A stretch of 64,000 nt of DNA from positions 1-64,000 of the forward strand of contig CBDATZ010000039.1 in assembly GCA_965199845.1 (NCBI GenBank), in the 5' to 3' direction. Origin of the DNA: Ilyomonas sp965199845 (GTDB lineage: Bacteria > Bacteroidota > Bacteroidia > Chitinophagales > Chitinophagaceae). The translations under genes were made by a program, and so were the position numbers. Each line of letters starts with the position of its first letter. The first letter of the stretch is position 1. The notes beneath the pieces were generated by a model. The model ran no database searches. It saw only the letters and a list, made by a program, of their open reading frames with translations, and was not told where the DNA came from. Positions 8,925 through 18,537 of the stretch are shown one piece after another.

Positions 8925-11900
8925 TTAAAAGTTGATATCAACGCCAAAAGTGAAAATTCTTGTGCTTGGATAATAGCTGTAATTCGATTCCAGCCCGGGA
9001 CCGTTATCAGTTTCCTGCGATAAATCGGGCGGATAATAATTGATCTGCAATTCAGGATCAACACCCGAAAATCCTGTTACCGTAAACAGGTTAGAAGCTG
9101 TTGCATAGAGATGTACGTTTTGAATGTAAGCAGATTTTTTAATCGGTATTGTGTACCCGATGTTCAGGTTTTCAATTTTTGCGTAGGCTCCGTTTTCAAT
9201 ATAATAACTTGAAAATATCTGCGCATCGTTAAGGGTTGTTTTTAAGGCCGATGTAAACAAATTATTTCTTGAATAAAAGTTCAGATTTTCATGAAACATT
9301 CGTTTTGCATTCACGGCTTTGAAACCCGCAGCGCCTTTCATTAAGATAGAAACATCAAACCTTCCGATTGAAAAATTATTGGTTAAACCGAATGTATATT
9401 TTGGAATGCTGTTGCCAAGATATTGATAATCGTCCGGCGAGAGTTCATCGCTCGTAATTGATTCTTTATTCTTTGATAAAAATCGCCATTTGCCATCTTC
9501 CAGCTTATCAAACACAGGCCCGTAAAATACAGCCACTGGTTGACCTGGTGCCAATCTTTGAATGTAGACACCTTCTGCTACTCTTGTTATATCAACTGCG
9601 CCGCCATGAAACTGGTCGCTTGAAACAGAAAGGATTTCGTTTTTGTTATACGCGCCGGTAGCAATTACGCTCCACGAAAAATGTTTGGCAGATATAAGCT
9701 TTGCGTTTAGCAACAGTTCTATGCCTTTGTTATCCATGGTTCCGGCATTGGCAAACGTGCTGGTTTGAATTTGTGAAGGAAGCTGCGCCGGATAGTTGCC
9801 GATCAGATTTTTAATGCGCCTGTCATACACATCCAGAGAACCATTTAACCATCCGCTTTTAAATAAAGTAAAATCTACACCGATGTTGGTTTCATACTTT
9901 GTTTCCCACTTTAATAACGGATTTGCATTGATGTTTGGTCCATAACCAGTAATCCAGTTCCCCCCTTCGGGCGTTCCCAAATAACCACTTTGAGCGGCAC
10001 CGTAAACAGGTCCGATAGTCGCCAAAGACTGGTACGGATTTAATGCATTCTGATTGCCCGTAACACCATATCCGGCACGCAGTTTCAAAAATTTTACAGC
10101 ATTTGAAGCCGCAAGAAAATTCTCTTTGCTTAAAATCCATCCTGCAGAAACGCCGGGAAAGCTGCCCCATTTATTATCTACTCCTAACACAGAAGCGCCT
10201 TCTCTTCTGATGCTTACATTCAATAAATATTTTTGTTTGTAATCATAAATGACTCTGCCAAAATAAGCAAGTATGGTTCTTTCATCTGCATAACTTCCCA
10301 AATTATTAAGCAGCCCGCTTCGATTAATAGATGGATTCAGCGTGGTTAATGCGATACCTGCACCGAGGTTGTTATAGCCGTAAGCATTGGTAATAAAATT
10401 ATTGTTACCTGCGCTAAATCCTTCATTAAAAATATCCTGGTAAGAATAACCTGCTACTACATTTACATGATGATCGCCGAACGATTTATCAAAGTTTAAT
10501 GTGGTTTCAAGTATGTTATTCGTTGTGTTACTTTCAGAACGTGAAGCGGTTCCGTTTGTTCCATTTATTAACTGAAAATAATCATCAATATCAGAGAAAG
10601 ATCCGTTCAGATAATTCTGCTTGGTTAATGAATACGTAACATTGGCTGTTAAGGAAGGAAGGATATGATAACCCGCATTCACGGTTCCTAAAAACCGGTT
10701 TTCTTTATTGTTATAACTGTTTTGATAAATGTTGGCAACCGGGTTCCACATTAAGTGAAAACCTGTCGGATCATCATTCTGAAAAAAACTGCCATCATCA
10801 TTATAAATTTTATAGGTAGGATTCTGATCTAACGAATGTGCGATGGCTCCATAATTCGCGAAGCTTTTTGTATCGAATGAATTCACGATAATCAAACCAA
10901 AATCCAACTTGTCTTTAAGTGCTTTTGTATTTAAACGAAACGTTCCGTTTACAAATTCTCTTTTCGATCTGATGTCAATGCCCTGGATATTGCGGTAATT
11001 GATAGAGCCGTAATAAGTTGTTTTTTCAGTGCCGCCACTTAACGAAAGATTATGCGAGTGCGTAACAGGTGTTCTGGTAACGGCATCAAACCAGTTTGTG
11101 TTACCGCCCTGATTATCAATGATAACATCATTGCCTCCGTCCTGTAATTGAGCGCCTAAAGACTTGTATTGATCTGCACTTAAAACATCATATTTTTTAT
11201 AAATGGTTGATGTGGTTACATAACCACTATAATTCACTTTTACGGCTCCGGCTTTTCCTCGTTTTGTAGTAACGATAATAACGCCGGCCGTAGCACGGGA
11301 ACCATAAATGGATGCAGCTGATCCATCTTTCAATACATCAATGGAAGCAATATCATTCGGGGCAATGGTTTGTAAATCGCCGCCCGGCACCCCATCAATT
11401 ACAACCAACGGACCTGCATTATAACCTGTTGCAGTAGCTGGTCCGCGTAAAGAAAAATCGGCGCCAGCATTTGGATCGCTTCTGTTTGTATTGCTCAATG
11501 AAAGTCCAGCCACTTTTCCGGAAATTAATGTGATCGGGTCGTTTATCTGTCCGCTATTAAAATCTTTGGCTGTAACGGTTGCAATAGAACCAGTAACGGT
11601 TTCACGCTTTTGTGTGCCATAACCAATCACCACTACCTGGTCGAGTACATTGTTGCTGGCAGTTAATTTTACAAGCAACGAATTGCTGCCGCTTTTTATG
11701 GTAAAAGAGCCAACTACATTGTCCTGATAGCCAATATACGTTGATGTGAACGAATACGTGCTGCCGACTTTTAACCGTTGAAATGTGAATATACCTCGAT
11801 CGGAAGTTAAGGTCGTAAATCTTTCGTTGCCGGATGTGCTGGCTGCCAATACGGTAACGCCGGACAAAGGATCGCCGTTTTCATTTAATACCGTTCCGGT

Positions 11901-12008
11901 AAGCGATGCCGTACCTTCCTGCGCCAATGCCGGAAGCTGAATTAATATCAGCAACAACATTTGCAGCCACTTTAATTTACAGTTGTTTTGCGTGTAAAGC
12001 CATTTCAT
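8925..12008 (-). CDS. SusC/RagA family TonB-dependent outer-membrane transporter (no STN domain)
   Basis: 1027 aa. The signal peptide ends near LPALAQEG, followed directly by a CarboxypepD_reg-like domain (GTASLTGTVLNENGDPLSGV), the plug (VVVIGYGTQKRETVTGSIAT, then SIYGSRATAGVIIVTTKRGK) and a long beta-barrel ending in TFGVDINF. It imports a ligand captured by the SusD partner, driven by TonB. The FecR gene lies 12 nt upstream, so the ECF/FecR pair should control it. There is no N-terminal STN (secretin/TonB short N-terminal) domain, which is the domain that normally signals from such a transporter to FecR. Confidence 0.93.
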   Translation of the reverse strand: MKWLYTQNNCKLKWLQMLLLILIQLPALAQEGTASLTGTVLNENGDPLSGVTVLAASTSGNERFTTLTSDRGIFTFQRLKVGSTYSFTSTYIGYQDNVVGSFTIKSGSNSLLVKLTASNNVLDQVVVIGYGTQKRETVTGSIATVTAKDFNSGQINDPITLISGKVAGLSLSNTNRSDPNAGADFSLRGPATATGYNAGPLVVIDGVPGGDLQTIAPNDIASIDVLKDGSAASIYGSRATAGVIIVTTKRGKAGAVKVNYSGYVTTSTIYKKYDVLSADQYKSLGAQLQDGGNDVIIDNQGGNTNWFDAVTRTPVTHSHNLSLSGGTEKTTYYGSINYRNIQGIDIRSKREFVNGTFRLNTKALKDKLDFGLIIVNSFDTKSFANYGAIAHSLDQNPTYKIYNDDGSFFQNDDPTGFHLMWNPVANIYQNSYNNKENRFLGTVNAGYHILPSLTANVTYSLTKQNYLNGSFSDIDDYFQLINGTNGTASRSESNTTNNILETTLNFDKSFGDHHVNVVAGYSYQDIFNEGFSAGNNNFITNAYGYNNLGAGIALTTLNPSINRSGLLNNLGSYADERTILAYFGRVIYDYKQKYLLNVSIRREGASVLGVDNKWGSFPGVSAGWILSKENFLAASNAVKFLKLRAGYGVTGNQNALNPYQSLATIGPVYGAAQSGYLGTPEGGNWITGYGPNINANPLLKWETKYETNIGVDFTLFKSGWLNGSLDVYDRRIKNLIGNYPAQLPSQIQTSTFANAGTMDNKGIELLLNAKLISAKHFSWSVIATGAYNKNEILSVSSDQFHGGAVDITRVAEGVYIQRLAPGQPVAVFYGPVFDKLEDGKWRFLSKNKESITSDELSPDDYQYLGNSIPKYTFGLTNNFSIGRFDVSILMKGAAGFKAVNAKRMFHENLNFYSRNNLFTSALKTTLNDAQIFSSYYIENGAYAKIENLNIGYTIPIKKSAYIQNVHLYATASNLFTVTGFSGVDPELQINYYPPDLSQETDNGPGLESNYSYYPSTRIFTFGVDINF

Positions 12009-12020
12009 AAAGCGTAGATT

Positions 12021-13091
12021 TTATTTGTCTATAGATTGTGTATTGTTAGTTTCTGTTTTCGAAATAATAAAGCTGTTATCTTTTTCTTCAAGTGACAATC
12101 CATTCATTTGTGTTATCACTTTTAAAATGTTCCGAACAGAATCTTTTTTAGCAATCACACCGGTAAAACTGATGTCCTTTAAATCAGAGTCGGCAAACTG
12201 AATGTTTACGTTGTAATAGCTGTGAAGTTTTTGCAAAACAGCTGTCATAGAACTTCCTGTAAATATAATGTTGTCATCAGTTTCAGATTGCGTATGCAAT
12301 GCTGATGTTGAGCGGGCAGCAGTCGTTTTTTTATTATCAATCAAACTGACTTTAGCAATCGCATTCTTATCATAATAACTCATTTGCTGACCTGGCAGCA
12401 GGTAAACATTTGTCCAGTTTTTTATTGTGCTGTCAGTTGCTTTTATTACCACTTTTCCATGCAGCAATTGCACGGTAATGTTGTTCTCTTGTTGCTTTAT
12501 TATAAAACCTGTTCCCAAAGCTGTGGTAGAAAAAGAAGCGGCATAAACAGTAAACGGCTTTTGTTTGTTTTTAGCAACTTCAAACCGGGCTTCGCCATGC
12601 AAAAAAATATCACGTTTCACTTTTGCAAAAGGTGTATCGAACCAAACTTTTGATTGCGGCGAAAGAGCTATCTCGGAATGATCCGGTAAAATAATACGAC
12701 GTGTTTGATTTGTATAGTTGTATTCGGTATCAATGATTGTTACAGGTTTTGTTTTTACTTTATTATAAGCGGTTGGGGTTACAGCAAGTTCTTTTTTATT
12801 AAGATAAAGAAAACCGGCAACCATACAACCTATTATACAAGCCGCAGCAGCGCTGCGTTTCAGAAGCAAAACATTGTTTATCCTTTTGATTTTTTTATCT
12901 ATCTGTTGCCAGATTTCCCGGTAGGTTTCTTTGGGTAAAGTTTCGTCGAAAAATGTTTGCTGCCATTCCGTTTCGCCTAAATATTTATTTGCGATGTCAG
13001 GATGCGTTTTTAGCCAGGCAGCTACCTGTTCGGCTTCTTCGGCAGTACATTGTTTAGTAAAAAAACGTGTTATCTGTTCTTCTGATATCAT
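12021..13091 (-). CDS. FecR family anti-sigma factor
   Basis: 356 aa. The N-terminal cytoplasmic segment (ISEEQITRFFTKQCTAEEAE) is followed by one membrane helix around residues 78-97 (SAAAACIIGCMVAGFLYL). The periplasmic FecR domain comes next (HGEARFEVAKNKQKPFTVYA, ALGTGFIIKQ, LLHGKVVIK), then a C-terminal DUF4974-type domain (about 270-350, SYYNVNIQFADSDLKDISF). It should hold the adjacent ECF sigma factor inactive until a signal from the outer membrane arrives. The start is the ATG at 13091; the longer frame starts only at a TTG. It lies 65 nt after the sigma gene and 12 nt before susC. Confidence 0.9.
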   Translation of the reverse strand: MISEEQITRFFTKQCTAEEAEQVAAWLKTHPDIANKYLGETEWQQTFFDETLPKETYREIWQQIDKKIKRINNVLLLKRSAAAACIIGCMVAGFLYLNKKELAVTPTAYNKVKTKPVTIIDTEYNYTNQTRRIILPDHSEIALSPQSKVWFDTPFAKVKRDIFLHGEARFEVAKNKQKPFTVYAASFSTTALGTGFIIKQQENNITVQLLHGKVVIKATDSTIKNWTNVYLLPGQQMSYYDKNAIAKVSLIDNKKTTAARSTSALHTQSETDDNIIFTGSSMTAVLQKLHSYYNVNIQFADSDLKDISFTGVIAKKDSVRNILKVITQMNGLSLEEKDNSFIISKTETNNTQSIDK

Positions 13092-13156
13092 TCTGCAAGC
13101 GTACGAAAACAAGAATACGCATCAGAACAAAAAGTTCCTTTTCTAAATAAAAAATT

Positions 13157-13696
13157 TTACAGGTGACAGGTAAGAATCAGGAACAGCAAGCTAATGGTAA
13201 CCTGCGTTCTCAATTGTTTTAATGCTTTGGTAAGATTGTTATCAACGGCTTTTACAGAAATGGAAAGCAGTTCGGCTACTTCTTTATAAGAATAACCTTG
13301 CAGACGATTTAATTCAAAAACTTTCCGGCGAATGTCCGGCATGGCTGATAAAGCAGTTGTGATTTGTGAAAGCACCGAGTAAGCAACCGAAGGATTGTTA
13401 TATAAAGAATCGCCTGTTTTCGCAATCAATTCTCTCTGCAAATGAGCCGTCTTGTTTTGTTTGCGCAGATAATCTATAAAAACTGTTTTTGCAATATGAA
13501 ACAAATGCTGATCGAGCAAATAATCAGGCGATAATGAACTGCGGTACTGCCATAGTTTGAGAAATGTTGTTTGCATTAAATCCTGCGCATCTTCCGAATT
13601 TGTTTTCTTTTTAAAGTAAGAATATACTTTATCGCAATACTGTAAATAAACCTGTTCAAAGGCGGCTGAATCGCCTTTTTTTAATGCATCAATCAT
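13157..13696 (-). CDS. ECF-type RNA polymerase sigma-70 factor
   Basis: 179 aa. Region 2 (AAFEQVYLQYCDKVYSYFKK, QDLMQTTFLKLWQYR) and region 4 (MPDIRRKVFELNRLQGYSY, KEVAELLSISVKAVDNNLTK) are both present, and a short hydrophobic tail ends the protein (VTISLLFLILTCHL). It pairs with the FecR gene and is the first gene of the run that ends with the GRP permease, so it most likely turns on its own operon when the substrate is sensed. I chose the ATG at 13696 (MIDALKKGD); the longer frame starts at TTG and encodes nothing recognisable. Confidence 0.9.
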   Translation of the reverse strand: MIDALKKGDSAAFEQVYLQYCDKVYSYFKKKTNSEDAQDLMQTTFLKLWQYRSSLSPDYLLDQHLFHIAKTVFIDYLRKQNKTAHLQRELIAKTGDSLYNNPSVAYSVLSQITTALSAMPDIRRKVFELNRLQGYSYKEVAELLSISVKAVDNNLTKALKQLRTQVTISLLFLILTCHL

Positions 13697-13890
13697 AGCA
13701 GAATTGTTATGGCAAAATCTTATTAATGAAAGCAGTTTGTAAAACAAATCTAATAATAACGTTTGAATCAATAATAATTAAAAAGAAAATTAAATACGGC
13801 GTTGATTTGCTCCCTTATTAACACAGTAAAAGGCTGCTTTTATTTTTTATTCAAAAAAGTGAATTGCTTTTCATAAGGCTGCAAAAAGAA

Positions 13891-13918
13891 AAAATCCCTT
13901 CTTAAAAGAAGGGATTTT
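13891..13918 (-). terminator. perfect 13-bp intrinsic terminator
   Basis: The 13-nt arm AAAATCCCTTCTT (13891-13903), an AA loop and its exact reverse complement (13906-13918) form a hairpin. Read on the minus strand it is followed by TTTTTTCTTTTT. It lies 67 nt past the stop of the TonB-dependent receptor gene and separates it from the sigma-factor operon. Confidence 0.85.
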
Positions 13919-13984
13919 GAAGACATAATGTCTTTACTTGTTTGTCAGAATATAAACTTGTATTTACCGGCTACAAGCCATTTA

Positions 13985-16549
13985 TTATTGCATTTGCGGC
14001 GTCTCGGCAGAAGATTGTGTTGTTTTGCGCTTATTGCCACCTAAGTCCATTTTGCCAAAACGATAAGAGAAGTTTAAACGGAATGTTTGCGGATTGTTCA
14101 GGCGATAATAATCCTGGTAGAAGAAATCGCTTTGCGAAATCTGCTCATTATAACGCGTTTTAAAAATATCATTCACACTGAGTGTAATGGAAGCTTTTTG
14201 CTGTTTCAGGAAGCTTTTTCTAATCGCTAAATCAACGCCCCAAAATGGTTTGATATAACCTTGTGAAGAGCTTTGTGCCTGCTGTCCCGGAGGTCCTTGC
14301 TGGTTTTGATTTTGCGTTACCGGAAGATTGGCTTTGCTTTGATAATCGGCTGATAACTGGATAACAAAATTCTTTGGAATTTTAAAGTTGTTATTCCATT
14401 TACCAAACCAGCTTAAAATAGCATCCTGCGATGTTGTACCTAAATTACTTGTATTGATTTTCGACTGGTATAAATTGAGGTTTGTTGTCATATCCCACCA
14501 CTTGGCAATATTGTTTACCGATGTTATTTCGGCTCCATAATTATAACTTGACGCAGCATTTACATACGTGTTTATCAAATACAGTTTTGAAGAATTATAG
14601 GAAGAATCGAGGTAACGGGTAATTAAATTATCGGTGTGTTTATAATATGCGGAAATCAACAAGTTGTTACCACCTTTAAAAGTCTTTGAATATGAAAATT
14701 CAAATGAATTGGTGAACTCAGGAACTAAGTTTGGATTTCCTCTGGTGATGTTAGATAAATCAGTTGAATCGGTGTAAGGAATCAACTGGAAAAAGTTCGG
14801 ACGATTCACGCGTCTTGAATAATTCAACTGCAGTTCCTGGTCTTTTTTCAGCTTCTGACTTAAGAAAACAGAAGGAAATAAACTAAGCGGGTATTTGTTT
14901 GAAAACTGCTCGCCGGTATTGGTTATATCGCCTTTGTAACTGCTGCTTTCGGCACGCAAACCAACCTGGTAACCAAACTTTTTAATGCTGCTCGAAAAGC
15001 TCGCGTAAGCAGCATATACTTCATCGCTGTTTTTATAGTTGTTGGTAGCGGCTGCGTTCTTTACAAATCCGCCAAGAGAATCTGCATTGTAGTTGTTTGT
15101 ATTGTTGGTCAGATTATGAAACTGCGCACGCAAACCAGCTTCCAGCTTGCTGTTTTTTGATAACGGATTTACATAATCAGTTTGCAATGTTAAGAACCTG
15201 ATCTTTCCATCACTCAATTGCTGCTGCAGTAAATTACTTGTATTGATGTTATCATCCGAAAAATAATTTGTATTATAGATGGAATTAGAAGTATGTGTTC
15301 CGGAAAAAAAGTTACCATCTGCTGTAAGCTGCTCACCATCTTTTTTAAAGTTATGAACCATGCCGCCCTGCAAGCCATACGCATTAAAAGTTCTGGAGCC
15401 GGTTGTATAACGGTTGTTATAACTCATCATATTTTTATCGGTATCCAAGCTATCGCTTGTAATGGTTGAGTTCTGGTTGAATGCGCCATGAACGCGAACA
15501 CCGGAAAGAGAAAGCGTGGTTTTATTTGTGATATAATAATCCAAACCAAGGCGACCAAACTCAAACGTACCTTTCGATTTATCTAAGTTATTCTGGTACA
15601 CATGCGAAGCATCGTTTCCATACGTATAACGATCTGTTGTGCCGGTTGCGCGGCTTACATTATGATTGACCATTGCCGAAGCCGTAAAGTTTATTTTGTT
15701 TTTGCGGATATTGAAATTGCCACCGCCGTTAATACCGCCGCGACTGTCTACACCCGCCATGATAGTTCCGTTATAACCCGATTTTTTATTCTTTTTCAAT
15801 ACGATGTTTAAGATGCCCGCATTGCCACCACTTGCATCATACTTGGCAGACGGATTGGTTATCACTTCCACACTTTGAATAGCATCGGCTGGAATCTGGT
15901 CTAAGGTTAACGTTGTTGGACGACCATCAATATATATTTGTGGTGTTGCGTTCCGCATCTTCACATTACCATCAATATCTACTTGTACCGAAGGCACGTT
16001 ACGCATAACATCTACAGCCGTTCCGCCTTCCGTTACAATGTTTTTTTCTACGTTAAATGTCTTTTTATCAATATCCATTTTCATGGTCGGAGCAGAAGAA
16101 GAAACAACCGTTACGCCCTGTAATTGCGCCGCATCGCCCATAAGCTGTATTTTTCCTAAGTCTTTGTCAAACGACGGCATTCCGCCGGAAGAAGGCGCTT
16201 TTGAAGGATCAGTAAATTGTATTGCCTGCTGATAATCTTTAAAACCAGCCGATGAAATTTTTATTTTAATACTCATGGCCGGTAACTCTTCCAAACTAAA
16301 TTCACCATTACTTCCGGAGGTTACACCTTTTACCAAAAGGTCTCGTGACTTCTTTGTGGCGGTATCTGTTTTGGTTTGCAGAATCAACACCGAAGCGCCT
16401 GCAATCGGTTTGCCGGTACTGTCCGTCAGCTTACCAAATACATGACCTGCATTTGGCATTCTGCCGCCCATATTACCGCCCGGAGTAAATTGTGCAGAAG
16501 CGCTTACATAAAAAACTAATAAGGTAAAAAAAAGCATTAGCTTTTGCAT
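13985..16549 (-). CDS. TonB-dependent receptor, outer-membrane beta-barrel family
   Basis: 854 aa. The signal peptide (FTLLVFYVSASAQF) precedes a CarboxypepD_reg-like domain (HVFGKLTDSTGKPIAGASV, about residues 36-120). A plug follows with EGGTAVDVMRNVPSVQVD and PQIYIDGRPTT, and a barrel of the OMP_b-brl_3 type ends in FRLNFSYRFGKMDLGG. It has no SusD partner, unlike the other large barrels here, so it is probably a stand-alone receptor for an unknown ligand or an outer-membrane protein of related architecture. It appears to be a single-gene unit with a promoter-like motif upstream and a strong terminator downstream. Confidence 0.85.
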   Translation of the reverse strand: MQKLMLFFTLLVFYVSASAQFTPGGNMGGRMPNAGHVFGKLTDSTGKPIAGASVLILQTKTDTATKKSRDLLVKGVTSGSNGEFSLEELPAMSIKIKISSAGFKDYQQAIQFTDPSKAPSSGGMPSFDKDLGKIQLMGDAAQLQGVTVVSSSAPTMKMDIDKKTFNVEKNIVTEGGTAVDVMRNVPSVQVDIDGNVKMRNATPQIYIDGRPTTLTLDQIPADAIQSVEVITNPSAKYDASGGNAGILNIVLKKNKKSGYNGTIMAGVDSRGGINGGGNFNIRKNKINFTASAMVNHNVSRATGTTDRYTYGNDASHVYQNNLDKSKGTFEFGRLGLDYYITNKTTLSLSGVRVHGAFNQNSTITSDSLDTDKNMMSYNNRYTTGSRTFNAYGLQGGMVHNFKKDGEQLTADGNFFSGTHTSNSIYNTNYFSDDNINTSNLLQQQLSDGKIRFLTLQTDYVNPLSKNSKLEAGLRAQFHNLTNNTNNYNADSLGGFVKNAAATNNYKNSDEVYAAYASFSSSIKKFGYQVGLRAESSSYKGDITNTGEQFSNKYPLSLFPSVFLSQKLKKDQELQLNYSRRVNRPNFFQLIPYTDSTDLSNITRGNPNLVPEFTNSFEFSYSKTFKGGNNLLISAYYKHTDNLITRYLDSSYNSSKLYLINTYVNAASSYNYGAEITSVNNIAKWWDMTTNLNLYQSKINTSNLGTTSQDAILSWFGKWNNNFKIPKNFVIQLSADYQSKANLPVTQNQNQQGPPGQQAQSSSQGYIKPFWGVDLAIRKSFLKQQKASITLSVNDIFKTRYNEQISQSDFFYQDYYRLNNPQTFRLNFSYRFGKMDLGGNKRKTTQSSAETPQMQ

Positions 16550-16567
16550 ACATAAAAATTATGGAGG

Positions 16568-16575
16568 CAAAAGTA
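16568..16575 (-). promoter_or_regulatory. -7 promoter box TACTTTTG for the TonB receptor gene
   Basis: On the minus strand TACTTTTG matches the Bacteroidota -7 consensus TAnnTTTG exactly. It lies 18 nt before the ATG at 16549. I did not find a convincing -33 TTTG at the usual distance, so the call rests on one box. Confidence 0.45.
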
Positions 16576-16702
16576 TCGGGTGAGGAAACGCCGATTTGTA
16601 AAATGCGACAAGACCTGAAAATGTAGCTACGAAAAGGATTATTTACCGGTTAATTGTTCACAGGTTTCCTTTGCCAGATAGCGTGATCGTGCTCTAAGAT
16701 TA

Positions 16703-18337
16703 TTATTGCCAAACAGACTTCATTTCGTAAACTTCTAATGAATGTATAGCCGGTCCGTACTTTTCAGAATCAAATTCAAGACTGCTGCTATTACTAACCG
16801 GCAATAACTTTTTGGTGATATATCGTTCGCCTTTATTCAGAAATATTTCAAGCACTGTTTTATCAATCAACATTTCAATTTCATTTTCACCGGCTTTACA
16901 TTCCTGCGACGACAAGTTCAGAATTTCATTACCGCCATAGCGCAAATTCATTGTATTGCCGGAAGCTAAGCTGAACTTCATTTTAATATGTAACGCACCT
17001 TGCTTTATTTTATTCAGTTCACTGTTGGCTTGTTGTAGAGATATGTTCTGCCACGTATGTGCTGTTGCGTGAAGCATATCAATTTCCTGTATTGGATTGG
17101 CTGTTAATCTGAGTCCATCACTGGTATTTTTTATAGTAAATTCGGTAGGAAACAACATCATTTGTGTAAACGGCATTCCTTCATGTTTAATTCTTCCCCA
17201 GGCTATTTGCAGTCTTCTGTTATCAGGCATATTCTCGAAACTTTCTGCCGCGTATAAAGCATCTTCGCCGTTTGCTAATTTGCCTTCTGCATAATGCAAC
17301 ATGTCAGTTTCGGGCGTAAAAATTTTACCATCAAAATGTCCGATATAATAATTGCTTGAACCACCGTGAAGCACCCATTTTTTTTCACTCTTATTTCCAT
17401 CAACCGGAAGCTCAAAAAAATCCGGACATTCAAATAAACCTTTGATATGACTTTGCCTTTCCCAATGTTTCATATCAGCAGAATTAAAGAACGACAAGCC
17501 ATCTTTTTCAAACAAAACCATTATCCATTGCTTAGTTGGTTCGTACCAGAATACTTTAGGATCTCGAGTATCTGTTGTGTTCAATTCCCAGTTGGTATCA
17601 AGAATAGGATTGCCATTATAACGCGTAAATGTTTTGCCGCCGTCTGTGCTGTAAGCTATACACTGCACCTGTTTGAAAGAGGTACGATCGTAAGCCGTAT
17701 AAAATAATACAAGCGCATTTTTGCCCCAGCCACCAACATTATTTTTATCTATTACGGCGGTGCCCGACCAGGGAGAACCCAAGCTATCAAGCATCATTGC
17801 CGGTTCTAATTCCTGCCAGTGAAGCAGGTCTTTACTTGTTGCATGTCCCCAATACATAAAGCCTGTATTCCATCGTTGTCCAAAGGGAAATGCCTGCCAG
17901 AACAAATGATATTGACCATTGTAATAAATCGGTCCGTTAATATCGTTATTCCAGCCACGTTTTACGGTAAAATGAAACTGCGGGCGATTGCTTTCTTTAT
18001 ACAAACTATCAGAGCCGTTAATCTGATCGTTCTGGTAGATTTGTTGTAAAGAAGCCTGCGTTGCATGACTTGATACCTGTATTGTTTTTCCTGTAAACTC
18101 AGATACATCAATATATATCCAGTAAGAGACAGTGTCTTCTGCAAGCTGAACGGGAAATTCTCTTTTCATTTTTCCGTTTTCTTTTAACTCAATCATTTTC
18201 ATTCTTGCCTGGTTGCCTACCGGTATATTCAGATAATGCTTTGTTATTTTCATGCTGATTTCCTGTTGCGCAAAAACAGGTAACACACATATCATTAATA
18301 TTAAAAACAAGCTGCTTTTGATGAGATAAACAGTCAT
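16703..18337 (-). CDS. GH32 family beta-fructosidase (secreted)
   Basis: 544 aa. The signal peptide ends near LPVFAQQ, and an N-terminal domain of about 110 residues precedes the five-bladed GH32 propeller. Catalytic landmarks are visible: WNNDINGPIYY (nucleophile Asp, family form WMNDPNG), TRDPKVFW (RDP motif) and LFECPDFFEL (acid/base Glu in the EC motif). A C-terminal beta-sandwich follows (LEIFLNKGERYITKKLL). It should cleave beta-fructosyl linkages in levan, inulin or sucrose-like substrates. The ATG at 18373 is an alternative start adding 12 residues; the start at 18337 gives a more usual signal peptide. It is the most downstream gene of the fructan locus, next to the ROK kinase. Confidence 0.88.
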   Translation of the reverse strand: MTVYLIKSSLFLILMICVLPVFAQQEISMKITKHYLNIPVGNQARMKMIELKENGKMKREFPVQLAEDTVSYWIYIDVSEFTGKTIQVSSHATQASLQQIYQNDQINGSDSLYKESNRPQFHFTVKRGWNNDINGPIYYNGQYHLFWQAFPFGQRWNTGFMYWGHATSKDLLHWQELEPAMMLDSLGSPWSGTAVIDKNNVGGWGKNALVLFYTAYDRTSFKQVQCIAYSTDGGKTFTRYNGNPILDTNWELNTTDTRDPKVFWYEPTKQWIMVLFEKDGLSFFNSADMKHWERQSHIKGLFECPDFFELPVDGNKSEKKWVLHGGSSNYYIGHFDGKIFTPETDMLHYAEGKLANGEDALYAAESFENMPDNRRLQIAWGRIKHEGMPFTQMMLFPTEFTIKNTSDGLRLTANPIQEIDMLHATAHTWQNISLQQANSELNKIKQGALHIKMKFSLASGNTMNLRYGGNEILNLSSQECKAGENEIEMLIDKTVLEIFLNKGERYITKKLLPVSNSSSLEFDSEKYGPAIHSLEVYEMKSVWQ

Positions 18338-18476
18338 TTTTTTATTACAAATCGGATTGGCTTTATACAGCATAATTTTTCTTTTTGATTCTTTATGAAA
18401 TGATTGCTTTTATAAAGAGAACCTGCAATAGATATAGCCGGTTCTTTTACTTGTTTACTTATTATTTTGTATTGAT

Positions 18477-18484
18477 AAACGTTT
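18477..18484. promoter_or_regulatory. weak candidate LacI operator
   Basis: AAACGTTT is a perfect CG-centred palindrome of the AAnCGnTT type, 140 nt upstream of the GH32 start at 18337. It is short and lacks the GC-containing flanks of the better sites at 29813, 32659 and 33747, so it could be chance. Confidence 0.3.
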
Positions 18485-18537
18485 GGTTTTATACGTCTAT
18501 TTTTCACTTACTTGTTACAAATGAAATGACTTGATAA

